25,604 nt of DNA from JBQTIM01 sp052388135 (GCA_052388135.1 JBQTIM010000122.1:1-25604); one strand, 5' to 3'. Positions 14,203 through 22,920 are shown, counted from the stretch's first letter. The notes: a model not told the origin generated them from the letters alone. A program made the numbers and translations.

Positions 14203-15636
14203 CTACTGCTCGATGTGGATGCGGTAGTCCTCCCAGCTGAGCGTCGGATCCACCTCCACGGCCACGGGCCGCCGCACGTGCCTCTCCAAGTGGTCGCGGC
14301 GCTCCTTTAGGAAAGACGCCACCGGCGGCGGCAGGACGATTTTCAGCTTGCCCTCGGTCCGCCCCTGGGTCAGCTGGACGATCTCCTTCTGAATGGCCAG
14401 GTAAAGAGACTCGCAGGACAACACCCGGCCGCTGCCGTGGCATTGCTCGCAGGACTCGGTCAAGAGAGACAGCAGGGATTCGCGCCGGCGCTCGCGGGTC
14501 ATCTCGATCAAGCCCAGCCGCGTGATGGGCAGGATCTTGATCTTGGCGCGATCCGTGCGCGTGGCTTCCTGCATGGCCTCCATGACCTTCTGCTGGTTGC
14601 GGCGGCGGCGCATGTCGATGAAGTCGATGACCACGATGCCGCCGATGTTGCGGATGCGCAGCTGCCGCGCCACCTCGGCCGCCGCCTCCAGGTTGGTGGC
14701 GGTGACGGTTTCCTCCTGCGAGCGATGGCCCACGAACTTGCCCGTGTTCACGTCGATGGCGCAGAGGGACTCGGCCTCCTGGATGATGATGTAGCCGCCC
14801 GACGGCAGGTCGATGCGCTGCTGGCGGATGTTGGCCAGCTCCTTGTCCACGCTGAAGGCCTGGAAGATGGGCGTGCGGCCGGAGTAATGCTGCACGCGCT
14901 CGGCCAGCTCGGGCGCCAGCATCTCCACGAAGGCCTTCACGTCTTTGTATTCCTCTTTCGAATCGATGAGGAAGACCTGGGCCTGATCCGTCAGCAGGTC
15001 CCGCGCCACCTGGAACGTGAGGCCCAGCTCGCGGTGGATGAGCGCTCCCGGAGCCGCCCCCTCGTATTTCCTTTGGATGCCTTCCCACAGCCGCGACAGA
15101 TAGCGCATCTCGTGGCGCAGCTCGCGGTCCTCCGCGCCCTCGGCCTCCGTCCGCACGATCACGCCGCCCATGGCGGGGCGGATCTCTTCGATGATCTTCC
15201 TCAGGCGCTCGCGCTCCTCGTGGCTTTCGATGTTCTTGGAGACGCCCACGTGCTCCCCCAGCGGCATGTAGATGAGGTAGCGCCCGGGCAAGGAGATGTC
15301 CATGGTGATCTTCATGCCCTTGGTGCCGATGGCCTCTTTGGCCACCTGCACGAGGATGGAAGCCCCCCGCTGGATCATTTTCTCGATGTGCCGGTCCTTG
15401 GAGTCCGAGACGACGTCGGTGACGTAGAGGTAGGCGTTCTTCTCGAAGCCCACGTTGACGAAGGCGCTGGAGATGCCCGGCAAAACGTTTTCCACCCGTC
15501 CTTTGTAGATGTTCCCCACCAGCTTGGCCATGCCCAGAGCGGGGCGCTCGATCAGGAACTCGGCCAGGCGGCCGTCTTCCATGACGGCCACCCGGGTTTC
15601 CTCGGGCACGCAATTGACGATGATTTCCTTTTTCAT
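14203..15636 (-). CDS. rng: Ribonuclease G (RNase E/G family)
   Basis: A 477-residue single-strand endoribonuclease that processes rRNA and degrades mRNA. The S1 RNA-binding domain lies at about 37-118 ('GNIYKGRVENVLPGISSAFVNVG'). The DNase-I-like catalytic part carries the Mg-binding Asp295 ('AIDVNTGKF') and Asp338 ('VIDFIDM'), equivalent to Asp303 and Asp346 of E. coli RNase E. The zinc-link cysteines are Cys396 and Cys399 ('CEQCHGSGR'). The length and the lack of a long C-terminal scaffold point to RNase G. The ATG at 15636 has GGAGG five bases upstream; the longer open frame is ignored for that reason. It ends the shape operon, as is common for rng beside mre genes. Confidence 0.95.
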   Translation of the reverse strand: MKKEIIVNCVPEETRVAVMEDGRLAEFLIERPALGMAKLVGNIYKGRVENVLPGISSAFVNVGFEKNAYLYVTDVVSDSKDRHIEKMIQRGASILVQVAKEAIGTKGMKITMDISLPGRYLIYMPLGEHVGVSKNIESHEERERLRKIIEEIRPAMGGVIVRTEAEGAEDRELRHEMRYLSRLWEGIQRKYEGAAPGALIHRELGLTFQVARDLLTDQAQVFLIDSKEEYKDVKAFVEMLAPELAERVQHYSGRTPIFQAFSVDKELANIRQQRIDLPSGGYIIIQEAESLCAIDVNTGKFVGHRSQEETVTATNLEAAAEVARQLRIRNIGGIVVIDFIDMRRRRNQQKVMEAMQEATRTDRAKIKILPITRLGLIEMTRERRRESLLSLLTESCEQCHGSGRVLSCESLYLAIQKEIVQLTQGRTEGKLKIVLPPPVASFLKERRDHLERHVRRPVAVEVDPTLSWEDYRIHIEQ

Positions 15637-15649
15637 AATTCCTCCGTAA

Positions 15650-15720
15650 AGTCCGCGATGAAAGATCGGTTTCGAACGATGGAAAAAACGGGCCACCTTT
15701 CGTCCTTCATTCTGCGTGAT
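15650..15720. repeat. Imperfect intergenic inverted repeat between rodA and rng
   Basis: The left half reads GCGATGAAAGATCGG and the right half, as its complement, reads AATGAAGGACGAAAGG. The pairing is poor but has the same GATGAA/GAAGGA flavour as the palindromes in the alpha operon gaps. It fills nearly all of the 86-base gap. I am unsure whether it belongs to the same family. Confidence 0.35.
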
Positions 15721-15722
15721 TC

Positions 15723-17093
15723 CTACAGCACGTATCTCCTCAAATGGATGGACAGCAAAATACCCACGCCCAGGAAGGCGCCCACCAGGGACGAGCCTCC
15801 GTAGGACATGAAGGGAAACGGCAGGCCGGTGACGGGCATCAAGCCCATGGTCATGCCGATGTTGAAAAGCCCCGAGAAGGCGAACAGCGCCCCCAGAGCC
15901 ACGGCCAGGAACCTGCCGAACCGGTCCCGGGCCTGGGCCGCTATGTCGAAGGCGCGCCACACGATCCAAAAATAAAGTGTCAGCACGGTTACGGTCCAAA
16001 AGAAACCGCCCTCCTCCGCCACCAGGGAAAAAATAAAATCCGTATGCCTTTCGGGCAGGAAACCGAGTTGGGACTGGCTTCCCGACAGGTATCCTTTTCC
16101 GAAGACCCGGCCCGAGCCGATGGCGATCTCGGACTGGAGGATGTTGTAACCCGCCCCCAAAGGGTCCACCCTTGGGTCCACGAAGGCGATGAGGCGTTTG
16201 CGCTGATATTCCTTGAGTCCCTTTTTAACGACGAAAGATCCGGAAACGCCCGCCGCCACCACCGCCAGCGAGCAGGCCAAATAAAATCCATGGATGGGCA
16301 CGCGCCAACGCCTCAGAAACCACCACAGGAAACAGAGGAACAGGCAAACGCCGCCCCACAGCATGTAAAACTCCTCCCCGCCCTGAAAGGCCCTCTTCAA
16401 CCAGCCCAAGGCGCCGGCGTCGGACAACCGGCTTCCCATCAAGTGAAAATACGTCGACGCCAGAGGGATGCCCAGGGCCAGCGCGCCCACGGCCAGGACC
16501 GACACCAAAACGCCCACCGGCGCCCCCGCCGCGTAAAGCACCGCCAAGACCATGGGCCCCATGTTGAGGGTGCTGGAAAAATCGGGTTGCATCAAAATGA
16601 GCCCCATGTGGACGCCCAGCAAAAGGAACGCCGCCGCCAAATGCCTCCACTGGCGCAGCTCCCGGTAAAAAACATCGACGTAGGCCGCCACGGCCACCGC
16701 CAGGGCCAGGCGCGTCAGCTCCACCGGCTGAAAAAATATGACGCCCAGGTTGAACCATGACTTGCTGCCCCGCAGGCGCGTGCCGAAAATGAGAACGGCC
16801 ACCAGGAGCACGACGGCGGCGATGTAAATCTCTTTGGCGTAAGTCCGAAACACCGGGTAAGGCAGAACCACCAGGAAACTCATGGCCGCGATTCCCACCG
16901 CCAGGGCGGACAACTGCCGGGCCATGTAGGCGTGGCCCTGGCCCGTGGGGCTTGTGGCGGAGTAGATGGCAGCCACGCCGGCCAACGAAAGGATGAGCGC
17001 GGCGCCGGCTAGGCTCCAGTCGAGCCGCGACAGCGTGCGCAGGAAACCCGAGTCCGACGGCGCTCGGACGAACCGGGGCGCGATCTCGATCAT
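15723..17093 (-). CDS. rodA: RodA, SEDS peptidoglycan glycosyltransferase
   Basis: A 456-residue polytopic membrane protein that polymerises lipid II for the elongasome together with PBP2. SEDS landmarks are present: 'GSKSWFNLG' (109-117), the catalytic-type Asp171 in 'MQPDFSSTLN', 'DPLGAGYNILQSEIAIGSG' (310-328), 'FLPERHTDFIF' (345-355) and 'PFMSYGGSSL' (427-436). At 456 residues it is about 80 longer than E. coli RodA. The excess lies between the Asp171 region and 'EYQRKRLIAFVDP', where about residues 245-262 and 270-287 add two hydrophobic segments. The ATG overlaps the mrdA stop (ATGA, 4 bases), showing translational coupling to its partner. Confidence 0.94.
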   Translation of the reverse strand: MIEIAPRFVRAPSDSGFLRTLSRLDWSLAGAALILSLAGVAAIYSATSPTGQGHAYMARQLSALAVGIAAMSFLVVLPYPVFRTYAKEIYIAAVVLLVAVLIFGTRLRGSKSWFNLGVIFFQPVELTRLALAVAVAAYVDVFYRELRQWRHLAAAFLLLGVHMGLILMQPDFSSTLNMGPMVLAVLYAAGAPVGVLVSVLAVGALALGIPLASTYFHLMGSRLSDAGALGWLKRAFQGGEEFYMLWGGVCLFLCFLWWFLRRWRVPIHGFYLACSLAVVAAGVSGSFVVKKGLKEYQRKRLIAFVDPRVDPLGAGYNILQSEIAIGSGRVFGKGYLSGSQSQLGFLPERHTDFIFSLVAEEGGFFWTVTVLTLYFWIVWRAFDIAAQARDRFGRFLAVALGALFAFSGLFNIGMTMGLMPVTGLPFPFMSYGGSSLVGAFLGVGILLSIHLRRYVL

Positions 17094-18925
17094 GGCGTTG
17101 CCCCCACGGGCGCGGCGGGCGACGGGACGGGCGCGGCGGCGGGCTCGGCCGGAGCGGCGGCGCGGACGGGCGCCGGACGGGGAGGCGGCGGAAAATGCCT
17201 GTCGATGACGCGGCGCGCCACGGGGGCCGCAGCCGTGGCGCCGTGGCCGCCGTTCTCGGCCATGACGGCCACCACCAGGGACGCCTCTTCTCCCGGCCGC
17301 CCCGCGTAGCAGGCGAACCAGGCGTGGTCGTCGCCGTGGGGGTTCTGGGCCGTGCCGGTCTTGCCGCCTATCGTCAAATCCGGCCGCCAGACCGACCGGC
17401 CCGTGCCGTTTTTCACAACGCCTTCCAAAGATTCATGAACCACCCGCCACGTCTCCGGCGACAGACGGATCCGGCCGCGGATCTCCGGCTTTTTCTCCCG
17501 GGACCGCCCTTGAGAATCGATGACTTTATACTCGGCCGAGGGCTGCCAAAGGACTCCGCCGTTGACCGCCGCCGCCATCAGGACGCCGATTTGCAAAGGC
17601 GTCGCCGAAACGGCCCCCTGGCCGATGGCAAAATTGAGCGTGTCGCCGTCGTACCATCCGGCCCCGCGCGCCCGGCGCTTCCATTCCCGGCCCGGCACCA
17701 AACCGGGAGACTCGGACGGAAGGTCCACCCCGGTCCGCCGGCCCAGGCCGAAAGACCGCGCCAGCCGCTCCATGGCGTCTGGCCCCGCCCGCAGGCCCAT
17801 ATTGAAAAAATAAACGTTGCAGGATCCGGCCATGGCGCCTTGAAAGGCCAGCGTGCCGTGGCCCTCTTTTTTCCAACAGCCGAAGGCTTTCCGACCCAGC
17901 GTGAAGAAGCCAGGGCAATGAATGGCCCGCTTCACGCTCCATTCCCCCTCCTCAAGAGCGGCGCCCGCCGTCACCAGCTTGAAAACCGAGCCCGGCGCGT
18001 AACCGCCCTGCACGGCGCGGTTGAAGAGCGGCAGCCGCGGATCAACCAAAAGCGGCACGACGTCGCCCGAAGGATCGTAAGCCGGCCGGCTGGCCATGGC
18101 CAGAAGGGCGCCCGACCGCGGGTCCAGAACCACCGCCGCGCCCCGCCCGCTGGCGACGGCGTCCAGGCCTTCCTCCAAGGCCTGCTGCAAGGAACGGTCC
18201 AGGTTCAGCATCAAATCCCGCCCCGACTCCGAGGCGATGCGGCCCACTTCCTCGACGTAACGCCCCTTGTGGTCCATCTCGAATTGGAGGCCGCCGTCCA
18301 CGCCGCGCAGGACGGCGTCTTGATTACGCTCCACCCCGGCCTTGCCGATGAGCTGGCCCGCCTTGTAAGAGTCTCCCAGCCGCTTCAGCTCCTGGGGGCT
18401 CACCTCGTCCACGTATCCGAGCACGTGGGCGGCCAGCGCGCCGTAGCGCGCCTTGCGTTTGGGCTCGGCCAGCACGTGGATGCCCGGCAGGGACATTTTG
18501 CGCTCAATCAGGCCCAGCGCCGCTTCGTGCGGCACCGCCGACAAAACGCGGATGCGCTTGCCCGTCCGCCGCGCCTCCAGCACCTTGCGCCGAACCACGT
18601 CCTTGGATTTAGGAAACAGACCGACCAAATGGTCCTCCACCGCCTTCTCGTCTTCCTTCGACACCGACTTGGCCGAATAGAACAGCGAGAAGCTCGGCAC
18701 GTTGTAGATCAAGATGTCCCCGTGGCGGTCCAAAATATAACCGCGCGGCGCCTGCACGGGGATGATCTGCGTCTTGTTGAGGCGCGCCTTCTCCTCCAGC
18801 GCGGGCCCTTCCAAAACCTGCAGGGAAAACAGCCGCAGGACCAGGACCATGAATCCCACGGACGCCAGGGCCGACAGGCTTTTCAGCCGGCGATCCAGCG
18901 CGGGCGTGAACAGCTGGCCGTCCAT
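17090..18925 (-). CDS. mrdA: Penicillin-binding protein 2 (elongasome transpeptidase)
   Basis: A 611-residue class B PBP that crosslinks peptidoglycan during elongation. An N-terminal membrane anchor (about 17-37) is followed by the PBP dimerisation/pedestal region ('APRGYILDRHGDIL', 59-72). The transpeptidase domain has all three motifs: SxxK at Ser313-Lys316 ('YAPGSVFKL'), SxN at Ser368-Asn370 ('GSCNVYF') and KTG at 522-524 ('GGKTGTAQN'). The last ~33 residues are Pro/Ala-rich low complexity beyond the fold. Its ATG directly abuts the mreD stop (TAGATG), and its stop overlaps the rodA ATG by four bases. It would act with RodA as the elongasome synthase pair. Confidence 0.95.
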   Translation of the reverse strand: MDGQLFTPALDRRLKSLSALASVGFMVLVLRLFSLQVLEGPALEEKARLNKTQIIPVQAPRGYILDRHGDILIYNVPSFSLFYSAKSVSKEDEKAVEDHLVGLFPKSKDVVRRKVLEARRTGKRIRVLSAVPHEAALGLIERKMSLPGIHVLAEPKRKARYGALAAHVLGYVDEVSPQELKRLGDSYKAGQLIGKAGVERNQDAVLRGVDGGLQFEMDHKGRYVEEVGRIASESGRDLMLNLDRSLQQALEEGLDAVASGRGAAVVLDPRSGALLAMASRPAYDPSGDVVPLLVDPRLPLFNRAVQGGYAPGSVFKLVTAGAALEEGEWSVKRAIHCPGFFTLGRKAFGCWKKEGHGTLAFQGAMAGSCNVYFFNMGLRAGPDAMERLARSFGLGRRTGVDLPSESPGLVPGREWKRRARGAGWYDGDTLNFAIGQGAVSATPLQIGVLMAAAVNGGVLWQPSAEYKVIDSQGRSREKKPEIRGRIRLSPETWRVVHESLEGVVKNGTGRSVWRPDLTIGGKTGTAQNPHGDDHAWFACYAGRPGEEASLVVAVMAENGGHGATAAAPVARRVIDRHFPPPPRPAPVRAAAPAEPAAAPVPSPAAPVGATP

Positions 18926-19435
18926 CTAGGAAATCTCCCTTTCGAAATCCCGCCAGGCGCCGCTGCCGCGCCGCACCGCCCAAAACACCGGCGGCGCCGC
19001 CAGCGCGTTGAAAATCAGGCCCGTGACGAAGATCAGCAGCGATCCGTCCGCGGGGCGGGCCGGATCGCGGAACCACGCGTCGAGGACGCGCGTCCCCGTT
19101 TGAAGAAAAATCGTCGCCAGCGCCGCCAGCACCTGCTGGGTTCCCCATTTGTCCGCGTCCACGAAACGCGACACGCGGCCGGTGATGAAGCCGGTCCACG
19201 CCAGGAGCAGGGCCTGCGAGCCGAAGAGGCTGAGCCCCATGACGTCCAGCGCCAGGCCCCACAGGAAGCCCAGCGTCTGGGCCAGGTTTGTCCTCCCGAG
19301 CGCGCCCAAGGCCAGCACCGCCAGGAGGGGCAGATGAGGAGACCCCGCGCCCGGCGGAAATATTTTCAGGACGAGGATTTGGCCGACCCATACCCCCGCG
19401 AACAGGACGGCGCCGAAAAGCCAGGAATGCCTCAT
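18926..19435 (-). CDS. mreD: MreD, rod-shape membrane protein
   Basis: A 169-residue protein with five to six predicted transmembrane segments, located between mreC and mrdA as in most mre operons. Sequence conservation in MreD is low, so the call rests on size, hydrophobicity, 'LGFLWGLALDVMGLSLFG' (56-73, typical of the family) and position. It forms part of the MreBCD elongasome scaffold in the inner membrane. The ATG at 19435 overlaps the stop of a 23-codon frame (ATGA). No in-frame alternative start is seen just upstream, and the Shine-Dalgarno is weak. Confidence 0.9.
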   Translation of the reverse strand: MRHSWLFGAVLFAGVWVGQILVLKIFPPGAGSPHLPLLAVLALGALGRTNLAQTLGFLWGLALDVMGLSLFGSQALLLAWTGFITGRVSRFVDADKWGTQQVLAALATIFLQTGTRVLDAWFRDPARPADGSLLIFVTGLIFNALAAPPVFWAVRRGSGAWRDFEREIS

Positions 19436-19503
19436 AAGGAAAAATTCCCCAACGCGGCGGCGCGGCGCGCGGAAGCGGGGGAAGGACCGAAGAGAAGCCT
19501 CAT
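19432..19503 (-). CDS. 23-codon linker frame between mreC and mreD
   Basis: A very short frame (MRLLFGPSPASARRAAALGNFSL) whose ATG overlaps the mreC TGA (ATGA, 19500-19503) and whose TGA overlaps the mreD ATG (ATGA, 19432-19435). A GAGG lies six bases before its ATG. It fills the whole 64-base gap, so a ribosome finishing mreC could reinitiate here and be delivered to the mreD start. The peptide resembles no family and is probably unimportant in itself. Chance cannot be excluded for so short a frame. Confidence 0.4.
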   Translation of the reverse strand: MRLLFGPSPASARRAAALGNFSL

Positions 19504-20363
19504 GGGGCGCCTCGCGGGGCCCGATCTTTGCCGGCCGGACGGCGCCGCAGGATGTAGACCTCTTCCAGCCGCGAAAACCGGAACGCGGGTTTCAAGATCG
19601 CCCGCTTGAACGTCTCCCGGGACTCCTGCTCCACCGATTCCACTTCCCCCAGCAGGATCCCCGGCGGAAAAAGGCCGCCCAGCCCCGCCGTCACCACCGC
19701 GTCGCCGGGACGGACGGCGCTGTCGGAAAACAAATAGTTCATGGCCAGCCGGGGCGGAGCCGTTCCGGAACGCGGCAGGCCCTCCGCCGCGCCTTGCTCG
19801 CCGGTCCGCTCCACCTTGGCCGACACCGACGACAAGGGGTCCGTCACCAGGACCACCCGGCAAACGGACGCCTCCACCTCCGCCACCCGCCCCGCCAGGA
19901 CCTCGCGCCCCGCCTGGAAGGCGGCCACCGGATCGGAAACCTCCACGCCGTCCGCCGCGCCCCGGGCCAGCATCAAGCCCTGGAAAGAATCGCGGGGATC
20001 CCGCGCCAGAACGCGGGCCGCCAGCAGGTCGAAGGACGGCCGGGGCGGCAGGCCCAAAAGGTCCAGCAGGCGGCGGTTCTCCGCCTCCACGTCCTCCAGC
20101 CGTTTGCGGTCGAGGCGGTCCCGCCGCCAGCGGTCCTCCAAAGCCCGGTGTTCCCGGTCCATGTCCAGGAGGCGCGACAGGTTGCGGCCGAAGGAGCCCC
20201 AACGGCTGATCTCGGCGAGAGGAGGCACGGCGGCGGGCGACAGGAGGTAGAAGAACGCGTGGCGGAGGCTGCGGACGACGGGATCGGCCGCCCGCGACAG
20301 ACAGGCGGCGGCGAACAGCGTGTAAGCGGCCAGCAACAGGACGGAAAAATGGCGCTGAATCAA
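19500..20363 (-). CDS. mreC: MreC, rod-shape periplasmic scaffold
   Basis: A 287-residue protein with one N-terminal transmembrane helix (about 7-24), a charged coiled coil (about 62-104, 'RLEDVEAENRRLLDLLGL') and a C-terminal double beta-barrel region (about 110-275) containing 'RDPRDSFQGLMLARGAADGV' and 'GDAVVTAGLGGLFPPGILLG', both typical of MreC. It links MreB inside the cell to PBP2/RodA. The start is TTG, chosen because GGAGG lies six bases before it. The C-terminal 13 residues are basic and low complexity. Confidence 0.93.
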   Translation of the reverse strand: MIQRHFSVLLLAAYTLFAAACLSRAADPVVRSLRHAFFYLLSPAAVPPLAEISRWGSFGRNLSRLLDMDREHRALEDRWRRDRLDRKRLEDVEAENRRLLDLLGLPPRPSFDLLAARVLARDPRDSFQGLMLARGAADGVEVSDPVAAFQAGREVLAGRVAEVEASVCRVVLVTDPLSSVSAKVERTGEQGAAEGLPRSGTAPPRLAMNYLFSDSAVRPGDAVVTAGLGGLFPPGILLGEVESVEQESRETFKRAILKPAFRFSRLEEVYILRRRPAGKDRAPRGAP

Positions 20364-20421
20364 AAAATCCTCCGCGGCCTCACGGCCGGCGCGGAAGGCA
20401 CGTCAGGAAGGAGCGGCGGGT

Positions 20422-21456
20422 CTAGGAGGAGAGCAAGGCCCGGCGGGCGCGTTTGAGATTGTCCAGCTCCTCCAGGTAGCGGCCGCAGCCCATGACGACG
20501 CACGAGAGCGGATCGGCGGAGCGCGTGACGGGCAGCTCCGTTTCCTGGCCAAGAAGCTCGGGGAACCCGCGCAGGAGGCAGCCGCCCCCCGCCAGGACAA
20601 TCCCTCGGTCCACCAGATCGGCGGAAAGCTCGGCGGGCGTCTCCTCAAGAGTCTGCTTGACCACCTCGATGATCAGCTTCACCGGCTCGGAGAGCGCTTG
20701 ACGGATCTCCTCGGAGGTGATGGTGATGGTCTTGGGCAGGCCGGTGACTTGGTCGCGGCCCTTGACCTCGATGGTCTGCTCTTCAGGCAGGGGGAAGACG
20801 CTTCCGATGCGTATCTTCACGTCTTCCGCCGTTGTTTCGCCCACCAGCAAATTGTACTTCCGCCGAAAATATTGCACGATGGCCTCGTCCATCTCGTCGC
20901 CCGCGACGTCCAGCGACTTCGAGACCACCATCCCTCCCAGGGATATGACCGCCACCTCCGTCGTGCCGCCGCCGATGTCCACGATCAGATTGCCCGAAGG
21001 CTCGGAAATCGGCATTTCGGCCCCGATGGCCGCGGCCATGGGCTCCTCGATCAAGTACACCTCCCGGGCGCCGGCCTGCTCGGCCGACTCGCGCACCGCC
21101 CTCTTCTCCACCTCGGTGATCCCCGACGGAATCCCGATCACCACCCGCGGGTGGAGCAAACTTCTGCGGTTGTGCACTTTCCGGATGAAGTACTTGATCA
21201 TTTCCTGCGTGACTTCGAAATCCGCGATGACGCCGTTGCGCAAAGGTCGCACCGACAGGATGTTGGCCGGCGTCTTGCCCAGCATCCTTTTGGCCTCCAG
21301 CCCGAAGGCCAGCGCGCGCTTGGAATCGCGCTCGATGGCCACGACGGAGGGCTCTCTCAGCACGATACCCTGGCCTTTGACGTAGACCAGGGTATTCGCC
21401 GTGCCCAGATCAATCCCCATGTCGTTGGAGAACAGGCTGAAAACGTAGTTGAACAT
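20422..21456 (-). CDS. mreB: MreB, actin-like rod-shape cytoskeleton protein
   Basis: A 344-residue actin homologue that forms membrane-bound filaments guiding lateral wall synthesis. The phosphate-1 loop 'GIDLGTANTLVY' (14-25), phosphate-2 'VDIGGGTTEVAVIS' (159-172) and adenosine motif 'GIVLAGGGCLLRGF' are intact. The N-terminal 'MFNYVFSLFSND' is a likely amphipathic membrane-binding helix. Length is standard. It is the first gene of the shape operon, 111 bases after rplQ, with a TATAAT in that gap. An AAGGAG lies about 12 bases before the ATG, a somewhat long spacing. Confidence 0.97.
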   Translation of the reverse strand: MFNYVFSLFSNDMGIDLGTANTLVYVKGQGIVLREPSVVAIERDSKRALAFGLEAKRMLGKTPANILSVRPLRNGVIADFEVTQEMIKYFIRKVHNRRSLLHPRVVIGIPSGITEVEKRAVRESAEQAGAREVYLIEEPMAAAIGAEMPISEPSGNLIVDIGGGTTEVAVISLGGMVVSKSLDVAGDEMDEAIVQYFRRKYNLLVGETTAEDVKIRIGSVFPLPEEQTIEVKGRDQVTGLPKTITITSEEIRQALSEPVKLIIEVVKQTLEETPAELSADLVDRGIVLAGGGCLLRGFPELLGQETELPVTRSADPLSCVVMGCGRYLEELDNLKRARRALLSS

Positions 21457-21537
21457 GATTTACGCAGGCTCCTTCATCATCCCGACCGCGCGCGACGAGC
21501 GGCTCCCAGCCGGGACGCCCCTCGCTTGCCGCCCGGG

Positions 21538-21543
21538 ATTATA
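21538..21543 (-). promoter_or_regulatory. Possible -10 element of an mreB operon promoter
   Basis: A consensus TATAAT on the minus strand in the 111-base gap between rplQ and mreB, about 80 bases before the mreB ATG. No good -35 hexamer lies 16-18 bases upstream. No terminator hairpin with a T tract was seen after rplQ, so read-through from the alpha operon may also supply mreB. Confidence 0.35.
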
Positions 21544-21567
21544 AGGAACCGCGCCCCCAATATACCA

Positions 21568-21918
21568 TTAAGACACCAATTTCACCACGGCCATTTCGGC
21601 GCCGTCGCCCATGCGGCGGCCCAGCCGGAACACCCGCGTGCAGCCACCCGCCCGCGTCTCGTAGCGCGGGATCAGGACGTCGAAAATCTTCTTGTTCACC
21701 GCGCGGTCCGGCACCTGGGACCGCACGCGCCGCACCGCCGACAGGTTGCGCCGCTTGGCCAAGGCCAGCAGGCTCTCCGTGAAGCGGGCCACTTCCCGCG
21801 CCTTGGGGTACGTGGTGCGCACCTGCTCGTGCTTGAGCAGGCTGGCCGCCATGCTCCTCAGCATCGCCAGGCGGGCCCCCGTGGGCCGGGAAAGCTTGCG
21901 GCCGGAGTGGGTCTTCAC
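21568..21918 (-). CDS. rplQ: 50S ribosomal protein L17
   Basis: A 116-residue protein of the large ribosomal subunit. 'GRKLSRPTGARLAMLRSMAASLL' near the N-terminus and 'RYETRAGGCTRVFRLGRRMGDGA' near the C-terminus are diagnostic. The GTG start overlaps the rpoA stop by four bases (GTGA), the usual coupled junction at the end of the alpha operon. Length is normal. Confidence 0.96.
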   Translation of the reverse strand: MKTHSGRKLSRPTGARLAMLRSMAASLLKHEQVRTTYPKAREVARFTESLLALAKRRNLSAVRRVRSQVPDRAVNKKIFDVLIPRYETRAGGCTRVFRLGRRMGDGAEMAVVKLVS

Positions 21919-22892
21919 GACGCCGCGGCGCCGGCCGTTTCGTTCAGGGACAGGCCCATTTCCTTCAGGCGGTCCTTGATCTCGTCCAGCGATTTCTTGC
22001 CGAAGTTCTTGTAGGAGAGAAGCTCCTCTTCGCTCTTGCCGATGAGCTCGCCGATGGTCTTGATCTTGGCCGCCTTCAGGCAGTTGGACGCGCGCACGGA
22101 CAGCTCGATGATGTCCACGGGCTGGCCGAGCATGTCCTTCATGCGGCTGCCCATGGGCGCCTCGGCCGCCGGCTGGGCCGCGGAGGGCTCTTCCTTCTCG
22201 TCGAAGGTGACGAAGGTGGACAGGGAATCCTTCAGGATCTTGGCGGCGTAAGCCACGGCGTCGCCGGGGATCACGGAGCCGTCGGTCCACACTTCCATGA
22301 CCAGCTTGTCGTAGTCGGTCATCTGTCCCACGCGGGCGTTCTCCACCTCGTAATGGACCTTGGTGACCGGGGAGAAAAGCGCGTCCACCGGGATGGTGTT
22401 GATGGGCTGTCCTTCCCGGCGCAACCGGTCGGCCGGCACGTAGCCGCGGCCGCGGCCGACCTCGATTTCCATCTCCAGCTCTCCGCCCGCGTCCAGGTTG
22501 GCCAGCACCAAGTCGGGGTTCAGGATCTCCACGCCGCTTCCGGCCTCGATGTCGCCGGCGGTCACTTCGCCTTCCTTGTCGGCCGAAAGCTTCAGCACCT
22601 CCGGCCCGGGCGAGAACAGCTTGAGGCGGAGCTGCTTCAAGTTCATGATGATGTTGATCACGTCCTCCCGCACGCCCTTGACGCTGGAAAACTCGTGCGG
22701 CGCCCCCTTGATGCGGACGCCCGTCACGGCCGCGCCTTCCAGCGAGGACAGCAGGATGCGGCGCAGGGAATGCCCCACCGTGTGCCCGTAGCCCTTTTCA
22801 AAAGGCTCGGCGATGAATTTCCCGTACCGGTCGGTGAGGGACTTTGTCTCGATCTCCAGCTTCTGCGGCAGGACCAAACCCGAGGTGGTCAT
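21915..22892 (-). CDS. rpoA: RNA polymerase alpha subunit
   Basis: A 325-residue subunit that nucleates RNA polymerase assembly and contacts promoter UP elements and activators. The N-terminal domain (1-235) contains 'GYGHTVGHSLRRILLSSLEGAAVTG' with the assembly residues of the dimer interface. A short Ala/Pro-rich linker (about 236-250) leads to the C-terminal domain with 'VRASNCLKAAKIKTIGEL' and 'NFGKKSLDEIKDRL'. An AAGGAGG seven bases before the ATG fixes the start. It follows rpsD after a 118-base gap that holds a heptameric palindrome. Confidence 0.97.
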   Translation of the reverse strand: MTTSGLVLPQKLEIETKSLTDRYGKFIAEPFEKGYGHTVGHSLRRILLSSLEGAAVTGVRIKGAPHEFSSVKGVREDVINIIMNLKQLRLKLFSPGPEVLKLSADKEGEVTAGDIEAGSGVEILNPDLVLANLDAGGELEMEIEVGRGRGYVPADRLRREGQPINTIPVDALFSPVTKVHYEVENARVGQMTDYDKLVMEVWTDGSVIPGDAVAYAAKILKDSLSTFVTFDEKEEPSAAQPAAEAPMGSRMKDMLGQPVDIIELSVRASNCLKAAKIKTIGELIGKSEEELLSYKNFGKKSLDEIKDRLKEMGLSLNETAGAAAS

Positions 22893-22920
22893 TTCACTTC
22901 CTCCTTAAGATTCTAAAAGC

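Noticed and set aside
17195..19609. A plus-strand open frame of 804 codons antisense to mrdA and mreD
   Set aside because: It mirrors the codon pattern of the minus-strand genes in GC-rich DNA, reads as Arg/Gln/His-rich low complexity and matches no family; the opposite strand has complete PBP2 motifs.
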